From an uncultured Novosphingobium sp. (GTDB lineage Bacteria > Pseudomonadota > Alphaproteobacteria > Sphingomonadales > Sphingomonadaceae), in assembly GCA_937996535.1 (NCBI GenBank), contig CALKVF010000090.1, positions 1-60,402 of the forward strand: a stretch of 60,402 nt of DNA, read 5' to 3'. Each line of letters opens with the position of its first letter. Within the stretch, counting starts at the first letter, position 1. The translations under genes were made by a program, and so were the position numbers. The notes below the pieces were generated by a model. That model searched no databases and had not been told where the DNA came from. It worked only from the letters and a program-made list of their open reading frames with translations. Below, piece by piece: positions 43,200 through 52,356 of this stretch.

Positions 43200-44477
43200 A
43201 TGCACGACATCAAGTTCATCCGCGACAACGCGCAAGCCTTTGACGCCGCTCTAGCCCGCCGGGGGGTTGCCCCGCTGTCGGCCGAAATCCTCGCGCTTGA
43301 TACCGAGCGCCGCGCGGTCGCGACCCGGATGCAGGAAGCGCAGAGCCAGCGCAACGATGCCTCCAAGGCAATCGGCGCGGCGATGGGCCGGGGCGACAAG
43401 GACGAGGCCGAGCGGCTGAAGGCTGAGGTTGCCACGCTCAAGGACACGCTCCCCGCGCTCGAAGCCGAAGAACGCGATCTGACCGCGCGGCTGAACGACG
43501 AACTGGCCCGCCATCCCAACCTGCCCGACGCCGAAGTGCCCGAGGGCGAGGACGAGACCCAGAACGTCGAAGTGGCGAAGTGGGGCACGCTGCGTAGCTT
43601 CGATTTCGCACCCAAGGAGCACGCCGATCTGGGACCGGTTCTGGGGCTGGACTTTGAAACCGGCGCGCTGATCTCGGGCGCGCGGTTCACCTTCCTGCGC
43701 GGGCAGATGGCCCGGCTGCAGCGCGCGCTCGGCCAGTTCATGCTTGATCATCAGACCGCAACCAACGGCTTCACCGAATGCGCCACCCCGCTGCTGGTGA
43801 AGGACGAGGCCGTGTTCGGCACCGGGCAGCTGCCCAAATTTGCCGAAGACCTGTTCAAGACCACCGACGGGCGCTGGCTGATCCCCACCGCCGAAGTCAG
43901 CCTGACCAATTCGGTACGCGAACAGATCCTGAGCGAGGCCGACCTGCCGCTGCGGATGACCGCGCTGACCCCGTGCTTCCGCTCCGAAGCGGGCGCGGCG
44001 GGTAAGGACACGCGCGGCTATATCCGCCAGCACCAGTTCGAGAAGGTCGAACTGGTCACGATCTGCAAGCCTGAAGACAGCGCGGCCGAGCACGAGAAGA
44101 TGACGGCCTCCGCCGAATCGATCCTGCAAGCGCTGGAGCTGCCCTATCGCAAGGTGATCCTGTGTTCAGGCGACATGGGCTTCACCGCCCGCAAGACCTA
44201 TGACCTTGAAGTCTGGCTGCCGGGGCAGAACGCCTACCGCGAGATTTCGAGCATTTCGAACTGCGGCGATTTCCAGGCCCGCCGGATGAATGCGCGCTAT
44301 CGCCCCGAAGGGCAGAAGGGCACCGAATTCGTCCACACGCTCAACGGCTCGGGCCTTGCGGTCGGCCGCACGCTGGTGGCGGTGCTGGAAAACTATCAGG
44401 AAGCCGATGGCTCGGTCACCGTGCCCGCCGTACTGCTGCCCTACATGGGCGGCCTGACCAAGCTGGAAGCACTGTGA
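43200..44477 (+). CDS. serS: Serine--tRNA ligase
   Basis: Charges tRNA-Ser and tRNA-Sec. 425 residues, class II. N-terminal antiparallel coiled-coil arm (residues ~25-100), motif 2 with CFRSEAGAAGKDTRGYIRQHQF and motif 3 with GSGLAVGRTLVAVLENYQ. The ATG at 43200 gives the expected start MHDIKFIRDN. The stop overlaps the surE start (TGATG). Confidence 0.97.
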   Translation: MHDIKFIRDNAQAFDAALARRGVAPLSAEILALDTERRAVATRMQEAQSQRNDASKAIGAAMGRGDKDEAERLKAEVATLKDTLPALEAEERDLTARLNDELARHPNLPDAEVPEGEDETQNVEVAKWGTLRSFDFAPKEHADLGPVLGLDFETGALISGARFTFLRGQMARLQRALGQFMLDHQTATNGFTECATPLLVKDEAVFGTGQLPKFAEDLFKTTDGRWLIPTAEVSLTNSVREQILSEADLPLRMTALTPCFRSEAGAAGKDTRGYIRQHQFEKVELVTICKPEDSAAEHEKMTASAESILQALELPYRKVILCSGDMGFTARKTYDLEVWLPGQNAYREISSISNCGDFQARRMNARYRPEGQKGTEFVHTLNGSGLAVGRTLVAVLENYQEADGSVTVPAVLLPYMGGLTKLEAL

Positions 44478-45241
44478 TGCGGATCCTGCTGACCAACGAT
44501 GATGGCATCTTCGCCCCGGGTCTTGCCGTGCTGGAAAAGATCGCGCGGCAGTTTTCGGATGACGTGTGGATCTGCGCCCCGGCCGAGGAACAGTCGGGCG
44601 CGGGCCATTCGCTGACCCTGAGCCGCCCGGTGCGGCTGCGCCAGCATGACGAACGGCGCTTTTCGGTGTCGGGCACGCCGACCGATTCGGTGATGATGGC
44701 GCTGCGCGAAGTCATGCCCGGCACCCCGGACCTGATCCTTTCGGGCGTCAATCGCGGGGCGAACCTTGGCGATGACGTGACCTATTCGGGCACCGTTTCG
44801 GCCGCGATCGAAGGCGCGCTGGCGGGGATCCGCTCGATCGCGCTCAGCCAAGTCTACGAAAAGGAAGGCATGGGCGATACCGTGCCCTTCGCCGCCGCCG
44901 AGGCCTGGGGCGCGAAAGTGATCGAACCGCTGCTCGGCGCGCCCTTTGCCGAACGCACGCTGGTCAACGTCAATTTCCCCCCGCTGCGCGCCGAAGAGGT
45001 CAAGGGCATTCGGGTAGTTCGCCAAGGATTTCATGACTATGCGCGTGGATCAGTGGTTGAAGGAACCGATCCGCGCGGCTATCGCTACTTCTGGTTCGGG
45101 CTGCACGGCATCGAACACACCCCCGGTCACAAGACCGATCTTGAGGCGATACAGGATGGGTTCGTTTCGGTGACACCGCTCCAGCTCGATCTGACGCACG
45201 ATGCGTCGCTCGCCGCCCTGGCGCAGCGTTTCCAGGGATGA
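44477..45241 (+). CDS. surE: 5'-nucleotidase SurE
   Basis: Metal-dependent nucleoside 5'/3'-monophosphatase and exopolyphosphatase. 254 residues. Metal and active-site motifs are at the start (ILLTNDDGI) and in SGVNRGANLGDDVTYSGTV. ATG 44477 shares a base with the serS stop; GTG 44474 would add one Met. The stop overlaps the nlpD-like start (ATGA), recalling the surE-pcm-nlpD order of E. coli. Confidence 0.93.
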   Translation: MRILLTNDDGIFAPGLAVLEKIARQFSDDVWICAPAEEQSGAGHSLTLSRPVRLRQHDERRFSVSGTPTDSVMMALREVMPGTPDLILSGVNRGANLGDDVTYSGTVSAAIEGALAGIRSIALSQVYEKEGMGDTVPFAAAEAWGAKVIEPLLGAPFAERTLVNVNFPPLRAEEVKGIRVVRQGFHDYARGSVVEGTDPRGYRYFWFGLHGIEHTPGHKTDLEAIQDGFVSVTPLQLDLTHDASLAALAQRFQG

Positions 45242-46134
45242 TCCGGGGCGCGGTTCTTGCCGCAACGCTGGTCGCGGCCAGTTCCGCACCACTGCTGGCC
45301 AAGCCAGCACAGCCTGACCCGCTGACCGAGACGGCCCACGTGGTCCAGCCCGGCGAAACGCTGGGCGGGATCGCGGTGCGCGCGCAGGTGCCGCGCGTGC
45401 TGATCATCGAGGCCAACCATCTCCAGCCGCCCTACGCGATCAAGCCCGGGCAGAAACTGGTGATCCCGCGCCGCCGCAGCTACACCGTCAAGGCGGGTGA
45501 AACCGGCTTTGGCATCGCGATGGACCTTGGCGTGCCGTGGAGCGCGATTGCCGCCGCCAACGGGCTTGATGCCAAGGCCGCGGTAAAGCCCGGGCAAGTG
45601 CTCAAGATCCCGACCATGGCCGCGCCGCGTGCTGCTGCGGCCCCGGCGCCTGCGCCCAGCCCGGCGCCGACCGCTGCGGCCTCGCCCGCCGCAGCTGCCA
45701 GCACCACCGCCGCCCTGCCGCCCGACACCCGCGCCCCGCGCATGATCTGGCCGCTGCACGGTGAGGTAAAGCGCGGCTTCACCGCCCGCGACGGTGCACA
45801 GACCTATCACGACGGGATCGATATCGCCGCGGCCAAGGGGGACAGCGTCCACGCCGCCGCCGAAGGCAAGGTGATCTATGCCGGGCAAGGGCCCAAGGAA
45901 TACGGACAGACGGTGATCGTCTATCACTCGGGCCGCTGGACCACGACCTATGCCTTTCTCGACAAGGTGACGGTCAAGGACGGCCAGCACGTGCTCAAGG
46001 GACAGCAGCTGGGCCTTGCCGGGCAAAGCGGCTTGGCGGCATCGCCCCAGCTGCACTTCGAAGTGCGCCGCAACCGCGCCGCGCAGGATCCCATCACCTA
46101 TCTGCCGAGCCTGCCCGCCTCCCCCGCGAAATAG
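45238..46134 (+). CDS. NlpD-like LysM/M23 protein, LytM site degenerate
   Basis: Exported protein of 298 residues. Signal peptide (AVLAATLVAASSAPLLA), two LysM repeats (residues ~34-77 and ~81-125), Ala/Pro linker, then an M23/LytM domain. The zinc-site pair H191/D195 (YHDGID) is kept, but the HxH motif is QLH (Q271, H273) and the YAH position is YAF (F240). NlpD and EnvC have similar losses and act as activators of cell-wall amidases, not as endopeptidases. Genomic order after surE supports an NlpD-type role at division. No lipobox is seen. Confidence 0.82.
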   Translation: MIRGAVLAATLVAASSAPLLAKPAQPDPLTETAHVVQPGETLGGIAVRAQVPRVLIIEANHLQPPYAIKPGQKLVIPRRRSYTVKAGETGFGIAMDLGVPWSAIAAANGLDAKAAVKPGQVLKIPTMAAPRAAAAPAPAPSPAPTAAASPAAAASTTAALPPDTRAPRMIWPLHGEVKRGFTARDGAQTYHDGIDIAAAKGDSVHAAAEGKVIYAGQGPKEYGQTVIVYHSGRWTTTYAFLDKVTVKDGQHVLKGQQLGLAGQSGLAASPQLHFEVRRNRAAQDPITYLPSLPASPAK

Positions 46135-46152
46135 GCCGGAGTGGCCAGCCGG

Positions 46153-46500
46153 TCAGATCAGGTAGAACGCCAGCCCCATTGCCAGCAGCGCGATCAGCCA
46201 CATCCCGGCTTCGCGCACGAAGGCTTGGCGCTGCCCATTGCGTGACAGGCTGACCCACAGCGCGGGAATGATGAAGGCAATCGCCAGCCCGCCCGACTGC
46301 ATGAAGTAGAGCCACGGCTTGAGCGCCAGCTTGTCCGGCCCGATCCGCGCCAGCGCATGGCCGAGCATGGCCGCCGGAACCAGCATCACCGCCGCCAGCC
46401 CGGCAATCCCCAGCGGGCTGCCCCGGCGGCGGAACCCCAGCAGCACCGCCGTTGCCGCCAGCGCGGCCGCCACAACCGCAAACCAATCAACCGGCCCCAT
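46153..46500 (-). CDS. Unknown small membrane protein
   Basis: Protein of 115 residues with four hydrophobic segments, so it is probably an inner-membrane protein with four helices. I do not recognise the family. The ATG at 46500 overlaps the stop of the upstream gene by one base, so the two are likely co-translated. Convergent with the nlpD-like gene 18 bp away. Confidence 0.6.
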   Translation of the reverse strand: MGPVDWFAVVAAALAATAVLLGFRRRGSPLGIAGLAAVMLVPAAMLGHALARIGPDKLALKPWLYFMQSGGLAIAFIIPALWVSLSRNGQRQAFVREAGMWLIALLAMGLAFYLI

Positions 46501-47009
46501 CAGCACTCCTCCCAATCAAACTGCGCCGTGTGGCCCTGGGCCCCGGCCATCCATTCGCGGGCAAAACGCCCGAGCCCTTCGCGCACCTGCGCCACCGCAC
46601 CTGCCGGCACCGCCGGCATGGCAACGTGAGACGCCGCGCAGGCCGTCTGCGCCATGGCCAGCAGATCATCCTCGGCACCGCTACCGCCGCTCCACAGGTC
46701 AGCCTCGAAACATTCGACGATCCGTTCGGCCTGAAGCAGTTCGACAATCGCCGCATCGGGCACGCCCGCGCGCTTGGCACTGGCATGGCCCGCGGCCTTG
46801 GCCAGTTCCAGCAGATCTTCGGGATGATGCCCGGCGGCAACCATGCCCCAGAACCCGCGATCCAGCGCAAAGGCCCGCTCGACGAACCAGTGCACCGCAT
46901 CGTGCGGAACCGGCCCTTTTTGCGACAGCGTGGTGTCTGCGCGGGTGCCGTCAGCGCGGGTAATCGCGATGGCATCGCTGCCCCGCCCCTTGGTGATCAC
47001 GATCTTCAT
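46500..47009 (-). CDS. Unknown cytoplasmic protein
   Basis: Protein of 169 residues, mixed alpha/beta with an N-terminal strand (MKIVITKG) and a helical middle rich in Ala and Glu. It has several cysteines (3-4) and histidines (HH at ~55), but I see no motif I can name. Start ATG 47009 gives a compact protein; the longer frame upstream runs into the divergent rimO promoter. The downstream membrane gene overlaps its stop. Possibly specific to sphingomonads, which I cannot check. Confidence 0.55.
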   Translation of the reverse strand: MKIVITKGRGSDAIAITRADGTRADTTLSQKGPVPHDAVHWFVERAFALDRGFWGMVAAGHHPEDLLELAKAAGHASAKRAGVPDAAIVELLQAERIVECFEADLWSGGSGAEDDLLAMAQTACAASHVAMPAVPAGAVAQVREGLGRFAREWMAGAQGHTAQFDWEEC

Positions 47010-47058
47010 GCGCGCCGCAGTAGCGAAAACCGCGCAACAGGTGTAGGGGCCCCGTCCC

Positions 47059-48438
47059 ATGGCACTCGAAATCCCGTCGCAGCGCAAGATCGGCATGGTC
47101 AGCCTTGGCTGTCCCAAGGCATTGGTCGATTCAGAACGCATCCTCACCCGCCTGCGCGCAGATGGCTATGCCATGTCCGCCGACTATGCCGGCGCCGACG
47201 TGGTGCTGGTCAACACCTGCGGCTTCCTGGACAGCGCGAAAGAGGAAAGCCTCTCCGCGATCGGCGAGGCGATTGCCGAAAACGGCCGCGTGATCGTGAC
47301 CGGGTGCATGGGCAACGAAGCCGAGGCGATCCGCGCCCGCTTCCCCGATGTGCTGGCGGTGACCGGCGCGCATCAGTACGAAGCCGTGGTCGAAGCCGTC
47401 CACGAAGCCGCCCCGCCCAGCCAGGGCCCGTTCGTCGACCTGATCCCCCAGCCGTCCGACGCCGACATCAAGCTGACTCCGCGCCATTACAGCTATCTCA
47501 AGATTTCCGAGGGCTGCAACCACGCCTGCGCGTTCTGTATCATCCCGCAGCTGCGCGGCAAGCTGGCCAGTCGGCGGATCGATGCCGTGCTGCGCGAGGC
47601 CGAAAAACTGGTGACCGCGGGAACGAAGGAACTGCTGGTAATCAGCCAGGATACCTCGGCCTACGGCGTCGACATCCGGCATGAGGAACGCATGTGGAAG
47701 GACCGCTCCCTGCGCGCCCACATGACCGATCTCGCCCGTGAACTGGGCCAGCTGCGCACGCCCCAGGGCGAAACCCCGTGGGTGCGGCTGCACTACGTCT
47801 ATCCCTATCCGCATGTCGATGCGGTGATCCCGCTGATGGCCGAAGGACTGATCACGCCCTATCTCGACATTCCCTTCCAGCACGCCGCGCCCTCGGTGCT
47901 CAAGGCGATGAAGCGCCCGGCCAACGAAGCCAAGGTGCTCGAACGGATCAAGGCCTGGCGCGAAGTGTGCCCCGACATCGCGATCCGCTCGTCCTTCGTG
48001 GTCGGCTTCCCCGGCGAAACCGAAGCCGATTTCCAGTATCTGCTCGACTGGCTCGATGAAGCCCAGCTCGACCGGGTCGGCGCGTTCCGCTTCGAACCCG
48101 TGGCGGGGGCTGCGGCCAATGACCTGCCGGGGCAAGTGCCCGAAGCGGTCAAGGAAGAACGCTACGCCCGGATCATGGAAAAGACCGAGGCAATCAGCGC
48201 GGCCAAGCTGCAAGCCAAGGTCGGCCGCACGATCCGCGCGATCATCGATGAAGTCGGCGAAGCAGACGAGGACGGCGACATCGGCGCGACCGGGCGGTCA
48301 GAGGCCGATGCCCCGGAAATCGACGGTGCGGTTTACCTGCGCAACGTGCCCGCCGGGACCAAGGCCGGGGACTTTGTCGACGTTCTGGTTGAAGAGGCGG
48401 ACGCCCACGACCTGTTCGGGGTGATCGCCCCGCGCTGA
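47059..48438 (+). CDS. rimO: Ribosomal protein S12 methylthiotransferase RimO
   Basis: Radical SAM enzyme that adds a methylthio group to an aspartate of S12. 459 residues. N-terminal UPF0004 domain with C18, C54 and C83 for one [4Fe-4S] cluster, radical SAM domain with C153, C157 and C160 (EGCNHACAFC), and a C-terminal TRAM domain. The start sequence IGMVSLGCPKALVDSE is typical of RimO rather than MiaB. Divergent from the two unknown genes. Confidence 0.95.
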   Translation: MALEIPSQRKIGMVSLGCPKALVDSERILTRLRADGYAMSADYAGADVVLVNTCGFLDSAKEESLSAIGEAIAENGRVIVTGCMGNEAEAIRARFPDVLAVTGAHQYEAVVEAVHEAAPPSQGPFVDLIPQPSDADIKLTPRHYSYLKISEGCNHACAFCIIPQLRGKLASRRIDAVLREAEKLVTAGTKELLVISQDTSAYGVDIRHEERMWKDRSLRAHMTDLARELGQLRTPQGETPWVRLHYVYPYPHVDAVIPLMAEGLITPYLDIPFQHAAPSVLKAMKRPANEAKVLERIKAWREVCPDIAIRSSFVVGFPGETEADFQYLLDWLDEAQLDRVGAFRFEPVAGAAANDLPGQVPEAVKEERYARIMEKTEAISAAKLQAKVGRTIRAIIDEVGEADEDGDIGATGRSEADAPEIDGAVYLRNVPAGTKAGDFVDVLVEEADAHDLFGVIAPR

Positions 48439-48459
48439 ACGACCGCCGCGCAAAACGAA

Positions 48460-48496
48460 CAAGGGCCGCGGATGGTCATACCACCCGCAGCCCTTG
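48460..48496. terminator. Hairpin after rimO
   Basis: CAAGGGC and GCCCTTG pair at the base, with an inner GCGG/CCGC stem, 22 bp after the rimO stop. There is no T run, so it may be a weak or rho-assisted terminator. Confidence 0.5.
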
Positions 48497-48616
48497 CCAG
48501 TCTCGGCATCCTCCCAATTGGGTCGCACTAATCGGGCGACCTGCCGTCCTGTTTGAAATCAATCTCGTAGCTGCAAACCGCCCCCGTCGGTCTTTGCAGA
48601 ATGCCCACTCATCCCC

Positions 48617-48679
48617 GGGAATTATTTCCCTTGATGGAACTATAGTTCCTTGAACGAAACGCCACAATCAGGGCGTTTC
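48617..48679. promoter_or_regulatory. Three dyads upstream of the XRE gene
   Basis: In order: GGGAA-TTAT-TTCCC (48617-48630), the perfect palindrome GGAACTATAGTTCC (48636-48649), and GAAACGCC pairing with GGCGTTTC (48656-48663 with 48672-48679). The first two have centres 19 bp apart and look like operators; the third ends five bases before the GTG start and could fold in the mRNA. Autoregulation by the XRE protein is the simple reading. Confidence 0.5.
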
Positions 48680-48684
48680 CGGGT

Positions 48685-48903
48685 GTGCTTCATGCCCCCA
48701 ACTTTTTCGAAATCCTAGCTTTAAATATACGGTCTAGACGACTGGAGCTAGGGCTTTCACAAGAGGAACTGGCCCATCGGGTCGGGGTCGATGTGCGCTA
48801 TCTGGGCGGGATCGAACGCCGCCAGGAAAACCCCTCGCTCAAGATCATCATCGCCCTTGCCATCGCGCTCGGACAGACGCCGGCAGAGCTGCTGACCGGC
48901 TGA
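48685..48903 (+). CDS. Small XRE-family HTH regulator
   Basis: Protein of 72 residues made of one helix-turn-helix domain: IRSRRLELGLSQEELAHRVGVDVRYLGGIE, followed by ENPSLKIIIALAIALG, the Cro/C1 five-helix layout. There is no extra sensor domain. The start is GTG 48685; no in-frame ATG exists nearby. The first ~25 codons use rare codons for this genome (TTA, ATA, AGA, CTA, CGA) and are AT-rich, unlike all neighbours, suggesting recent acquisition or codon-level control. Its likely operators are just upstream. Confidence 0.78.
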   Translation: MLHAPNFFEILALNIRSRRLELGLSQEELAHRVGVDVRYLGGIERRQENPSLKIIIALAIALGQTPAELLTG

Positions 48904-49177
48904 GCCCCGCCCGCTCCGGCGGCCCTGCGCGCAATTTCCTTGCGTTTTTTCGCAACGCAGCATAAAGCGCCTGCAATCGAACGGCTCGCGGAAACCCTTT
49001 CCGCCAGAGACCGGGCAGCGTGAGGTTCGCGTTTCAACGCAGAACTTGCCCCGGACGTCCGCTCGATCAGAACCTGAAGCCGCCTTTTTCACGCAGGGTC
49101 GCATCGAAACGAGCCCTTGCTTCGTATCGGTTGCGCTGTCGCGTCCCCGGTGCGCCGCTTCATTTGAAAGAATTTCC
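48904..49177 (+). other. Long leader of the DEAD-box helicase gene
   Basis: The 274-bp gap between the XRE stop and the helicase start contains TTGCG-TTTTTT-CGCAA (48940-48955) and GCGGAAA-CCC-TTTCCGC (48988-49004). DEAD-box helicase genes often have long 5' leaders involved in cold or autoregulation, but no known element is recognised here. Confidence 0.35.
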
Positions 49178-50881
49178 ATGTCCTATTTTTCCGACCTTGG
49201 CCTGGCCGAGCCCCTGCTGCGCGCACTTGAGGCCAAGGGCTATGCCGATCCCACCCCGATCCAGCAGCAGGCGATCCCCGCACTGCTGCAGGGCCGCGAC
49301 ATTCTGGGCATCGCCCAGACCGGCACCGGCAAGACCGCCGCGTTCTCGCTGCCTTCGCTCCACCGCCTGGCCGCCGATCCCAAGGCGCGCAGCAATGCCG
49401 CCTGCCGGATGCTGGTGCTTTCCCCCACGCGCGAGCTGGCCGCCCAGATCGCTGAAAACATGCGCGGCTATGCCAAGTTCCTGAACCTTTCGGTCCAGTG
49501 CGTGTTCGGCGGCATCCCGGTGGGCAAGCAGGCCCGCGCGCTGGTGCCGGGCTGCGACGTCCTCGTCGCCACGCCGGGCCGCCTGCTCGACCTGATCGAC
49601 CAGCGCGCGCTGACGCTGCGCAATGTCGAAATCTTCGTGCTCGACGAGGCCGACCAGATGATGGACCTCGGCTTTATCGTGCCCTTGAAGCGGGTTGCCA
49701 ACCTGCTGCCCAAGGAACGCCAGAGCCTGTTCTTCTCGGCCACCATGCCCAAGGCGATCGCTGATCTTGGCAAGCAGTTCATCCACAACCCGGTGCGCGT
49801 CGAAGTGGCGCCGCAATCGACCACGGCCGAGCGCGTCGACCAGTTCGTCACCCACCTCAACCAGGGTGAAAAGCAGGCGCTGCTCACGATCAAGTTGCGC
49901 GACGGGCTGGCCCAGCAGGACGGCCAGAGCGCAATCGACCGCGCGCTGGTGTTCACCCGCACCAAGCACGGCGCGGACCGCGTGGTGCGCCACCTGAACG
50001 CTGCCGGGGTCAACTCTGCGGCAATCCACGGCAACAAGAGCCAGGCCCAGCGCACCGCCGCGCTGCTCGCTTTCCGCAAGGGTTCGACCCCCGTGCTCGT
50101 CGCCACCGACATTGCCGCGCGTGGGATCGACGTGACCGGCGTGAGCCACGTGTTCAACTTTGAAATGCCCAACGTGCCCGAACAGTACGTTCACCGCATC
50201 GGCCGCACCGCGCGCGCCGGCGCCGACGGGATCGCGATCAGCTTTGTCGCGCCCGACGAAAAGCCGTACCTGCGCGATATCGAACGGCTGACCGGCGTGA
50301 AGCTCATGCCGATGTCGCTTCCTGACGAATTCCAGAAGGAAGCCGCGCGTCTGCCGGCGCCCACCCGCAAGCCGGCCGAGGCCGAACAGGATGCCCGCCG
50401 CGAAGCACGCGATGCGCGCGGTCGGGGCGGCGCTGGCGCACGCGGCGCAGGCCGGGGTCAGGGCCGCGGCGAAGGTCGTGGCGGCGAAGGTCGCCGTGAT
50501 GGCCAGTCGCCCAACAAGAACCGCGCCAATGGCGGCCAGGGCCGCGATGGCCGGAGCCGCGATGCGCACCTGCGGATGGACCGCGATGGCGCGCCGCGCG
50601 GTCCCGTTTTCAACCCGCTGGCTGCCGAGGAACGCGAAGCCCGCCAGTTCGGCCACATGCCGCGCACCGACGCACGTCCCGACGCGCGGCGCGACGAACC
50701 CCGCCGCGATGGCGGGCAGCGAGGCGGTGAACGCCGCAGCGACGGCCGCGGCGAACGCCGTGACGGCCAGGCGACGCGCCGCGATGGGCAAGCTCCCCGC
50801 CGCGACGGGCAGGGCCCGCGCCGCGATGGCCGCCCCGGCGGCAACAACCCGCAGCGCCGCACCCACGGTCCGCGCGGCTAA
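49178..50881 (+). CDS. DEAD-box RNA helicase (RhlE-like) with RG-rich tail
   Basis: ATP-dependent RNA unwinding in ribosome assembly or RNA decay. 567 residues. Motif I AQTGTGKT, Ia PTRELAAQI, II DEAD, III SATMP and VI HRIGRTARAG are all present. The last ~150 residues are an Arg/Gly/Asp/Gln-rich tail with several RRDGQ repeats, predicted to be disordered and RNA-binding. ATG 49178 starts MSYFSDLGL, the usual RhlE opening; the frame extends 44 residues upstream without support. Confidence 0.92.
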   Translation: MSYFSDLGLAEPLLRALEAKGYADPTPIQQQAIPALLQGRDILGIAQTGTGKTAAFSLPSLHRLAADPKARSNAACRMLVLSPTRELAAQIAENMRGYAKFLNLSVQCVFGGIPVGKQARALVPGCDVLVATPGRLLDLIDQRALTLRNVEIFVLDEADQMMDLGFIVPLKRVANLLPKERQSLFFSATMPKAIADLGKQFIHNPVRVEVAPQSTTAERVDQFVTHLNQGEKQALLTIKLRDGLAQQDGQSAIDRALVFTRTKHGADRVVRHLNAAGVNSAAIHGNKSQAQRTAALLAFRKGSTPVLVATDIAARGIDVTGVSHVFNFEMPNVPEQYVHRIGRTARAGADGIAISFVAPDEKPYLRDIERLTGVKLMPMSLPDEFQKEAARLPAPTRKPAEAEQDARREARDARGRGGAGARGAGRGQGRGEGRGGEGRRDGQSPNKNRANGGQGRDGRSRDAHLRMDRDGAPRGPVFNPLAAEEREARQFGHMPRTDARPDARRDEPRRDGGQRGGERRSDGRGERRDGQATRRDGQAPRRDGQGPRRDGRPGGNNPQRRTHGPRG

Positions 50882-50964
50882 GACGATCTGGCCCACCGGC
50901 GGCGCCTGTCTTTGACATGGGCGCCGCCGGGGCTAGGCTCCCGGCCTCTGATCGGGAGAAACCC

Positions 50965-51306
50965 ATGCGCGTGCCCAAGATCCCGCTGCTGATCCTGCTG
51001 GCGCTGGCCGCCTGCAGCCGCCAGCCGCTCACCCCGCAGCAAAGCGCGGTGCTCCAGCCTGCCGACGCGCGGCTGGCGAAACTTTACGAAAATTCGTGCA
51101 AGGCCTGCCACACGGTTGCCGGCAGCGGCGCGCCGTTGGCCGGGGATCGCACCGTGTGGGATCCGCGCTGGGCGAAAGGCGAAGATGTCTTGCTGAGCGA
51201 AGCCCAGGTCGGCTTCGGCGCGATGCCGGCGGGCGGAGCCTGTGCTGCGTGTTCGGACCAGGATCTGGCCGCGCTGATCCGCTTCATGGCCGGGCGCGGC
51301 GGATAA
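50965..51306 (+). CDS. Lipoprotein cytochrome c (c5-like)
   Basis: Protein of 113 residues. Lipoprotein signal with C17 in LALAAC, then one haem site CKACH (45-49), a methionine ligand M87 (GAMPAGG), and the extra pair C93/C96 (GACAAC) seen in cytochrome c5. It is likely tethered at the membrane and passes electrons in the periplasm. ATG 50965 follows GGGAGAA. No oxidase gene is adjacent, so its partner is unknown. Confidence 0.85.
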   Translation: MRVPKIPLLILLALAACSRQPLTPQQSAVLQPADARLAKLYENSCKACHTVAGSGAPLAGDRTVWDPRWAKGEDVLLSEAQVGFGAMPAGGACAACSDQDLAALIRFMAGRGG

Positions 51307-51330
51307 ACGCCGCGCCCGGTCACGTCATTT

Positions 51331-52329
51331 TCAGAACATCCGGGTGAGGACGTAGAACACCGCACCCACCGCCGCACTGGCGGGAATGGTGATGAACCAT
51401 GCGGTCACCACGCGGCCCGCCACGCCCCAGCGCACAGCGCTGGCCTTGCGGGCAGCGCCGGTGCCGATCACCGAACCGGTGATCGCGTGGGTGGTCGAAA
51501 CCGGGATGCCCATCATGCTGGCCCCGAACACCACGACCGAACCCGCGGTCGAAGCGCAGAAGCCGGTGTGATGGTTGAGCTTGGTGATCTTGGTGCCCAT
51601 CGTCTTGATGATCTTCCAGCCACCCGACATCGTCCCCAGCGACATCGCCGAATAGCACGCGATCACGACCCATTCGGGGGTCTTGAAATCACCGGTCAGG
51701 TGCCCGGTCGAATAGAGCAGGACCGTGATGATCCCCATCGTCTTCTGGGCATCGTTGCCGCCGTGGCTGATCGAGTAGGCCGCGCTGGAAACCAGATGCA
51801 GCGTCTTGAACACGCCTTCGGCGCGGCGCGGCTGAAAGCCCCGGAACAGCCAGCTGGTCAGCAGCACCATGGCCATCGCCAGGGCAAAGCCGATCATCGG
51901 TGACAGGAAGATCGCGATGATCGTCTCGATCGTCTTCTTGCTTTCCACTGCATCAAGCCCGGCGTGGGCGATGCCCGCACCCAAGAGGCCGCCCAGCAGG
52001 GCGTGGCTGGAGGACGAAGGGATGCCCTTGATCCAGGTTAGCACGTTCCAGAACATCGCCCCCACCAGCGCGCCGAAGACGACGCCCGGGGTGACCATAT
52101 CCTTGTTGATGATGCCCTTGCCGATGGTGTCGGCAACGTGCAGCCCCATGATCCAGTAAGCCGCGAAGTTGCCGAACGCAGCAAACACGACAGCCCAGAT
52201 CGGTGAAAGCAGCCGGGTCGAAACCACGGTCGCGATGGAATTGGCCGCATCGTGCAGGCCGTTGAGAAAGTCGAACGCCAGGGCGACCAGGATCAGGCCA
52301 ACCAGTAGCGGATAGGCAAGCTCGTGCAT
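51331..52329 (-). CDS. Low-affinity inorganic phosphate transporter (PiT)
   Basis: Inner-membrane phosphate/proton symporter of 332 residues with about ten membrane segments. The duplicated signature is seen as GLHDAANSIATVV near the N terminus and SISHGGNDAQKTMG in the second half. The stop is 24 bp from the convergent cytochrome gene. It follows the DUF47 gene by 27 bp, the usual PiT accessory pair. Confidence 0.93.
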   Translation of the reverse strand: MHELAYPLLVGLILVALAFDFLNGLHDAANSIATVVSTRLLSPIWAVVFAAFGNFAAYWIMGLHVADTIGKGIINKDMVTPGVVFGALVGAMFWNVLTWIKGIPSSSSHALLGGLLGAGIAHAGLDAVESKKTIETIIAIFLSPMIGFALAMAMVLLTSWLFRGFQPRRAEGVFKTLHLVSSAAYSISHGGNDAQKTMGIITVLLYSTGHLTGDFKTPEWVVIACYSAMSLGTMSGGWKIIKTMGTKITKLNHHTGFCASTAGSVVVFGASMMGIPVSTTHAITGSVIGTGAARKASAVRWGVAGRVVTAWFITIPASAAVGAVFYVLTRMF

Positions 52330-52356
52330 TGCCGTGTTCCTTTATCCAGCCGCCTG

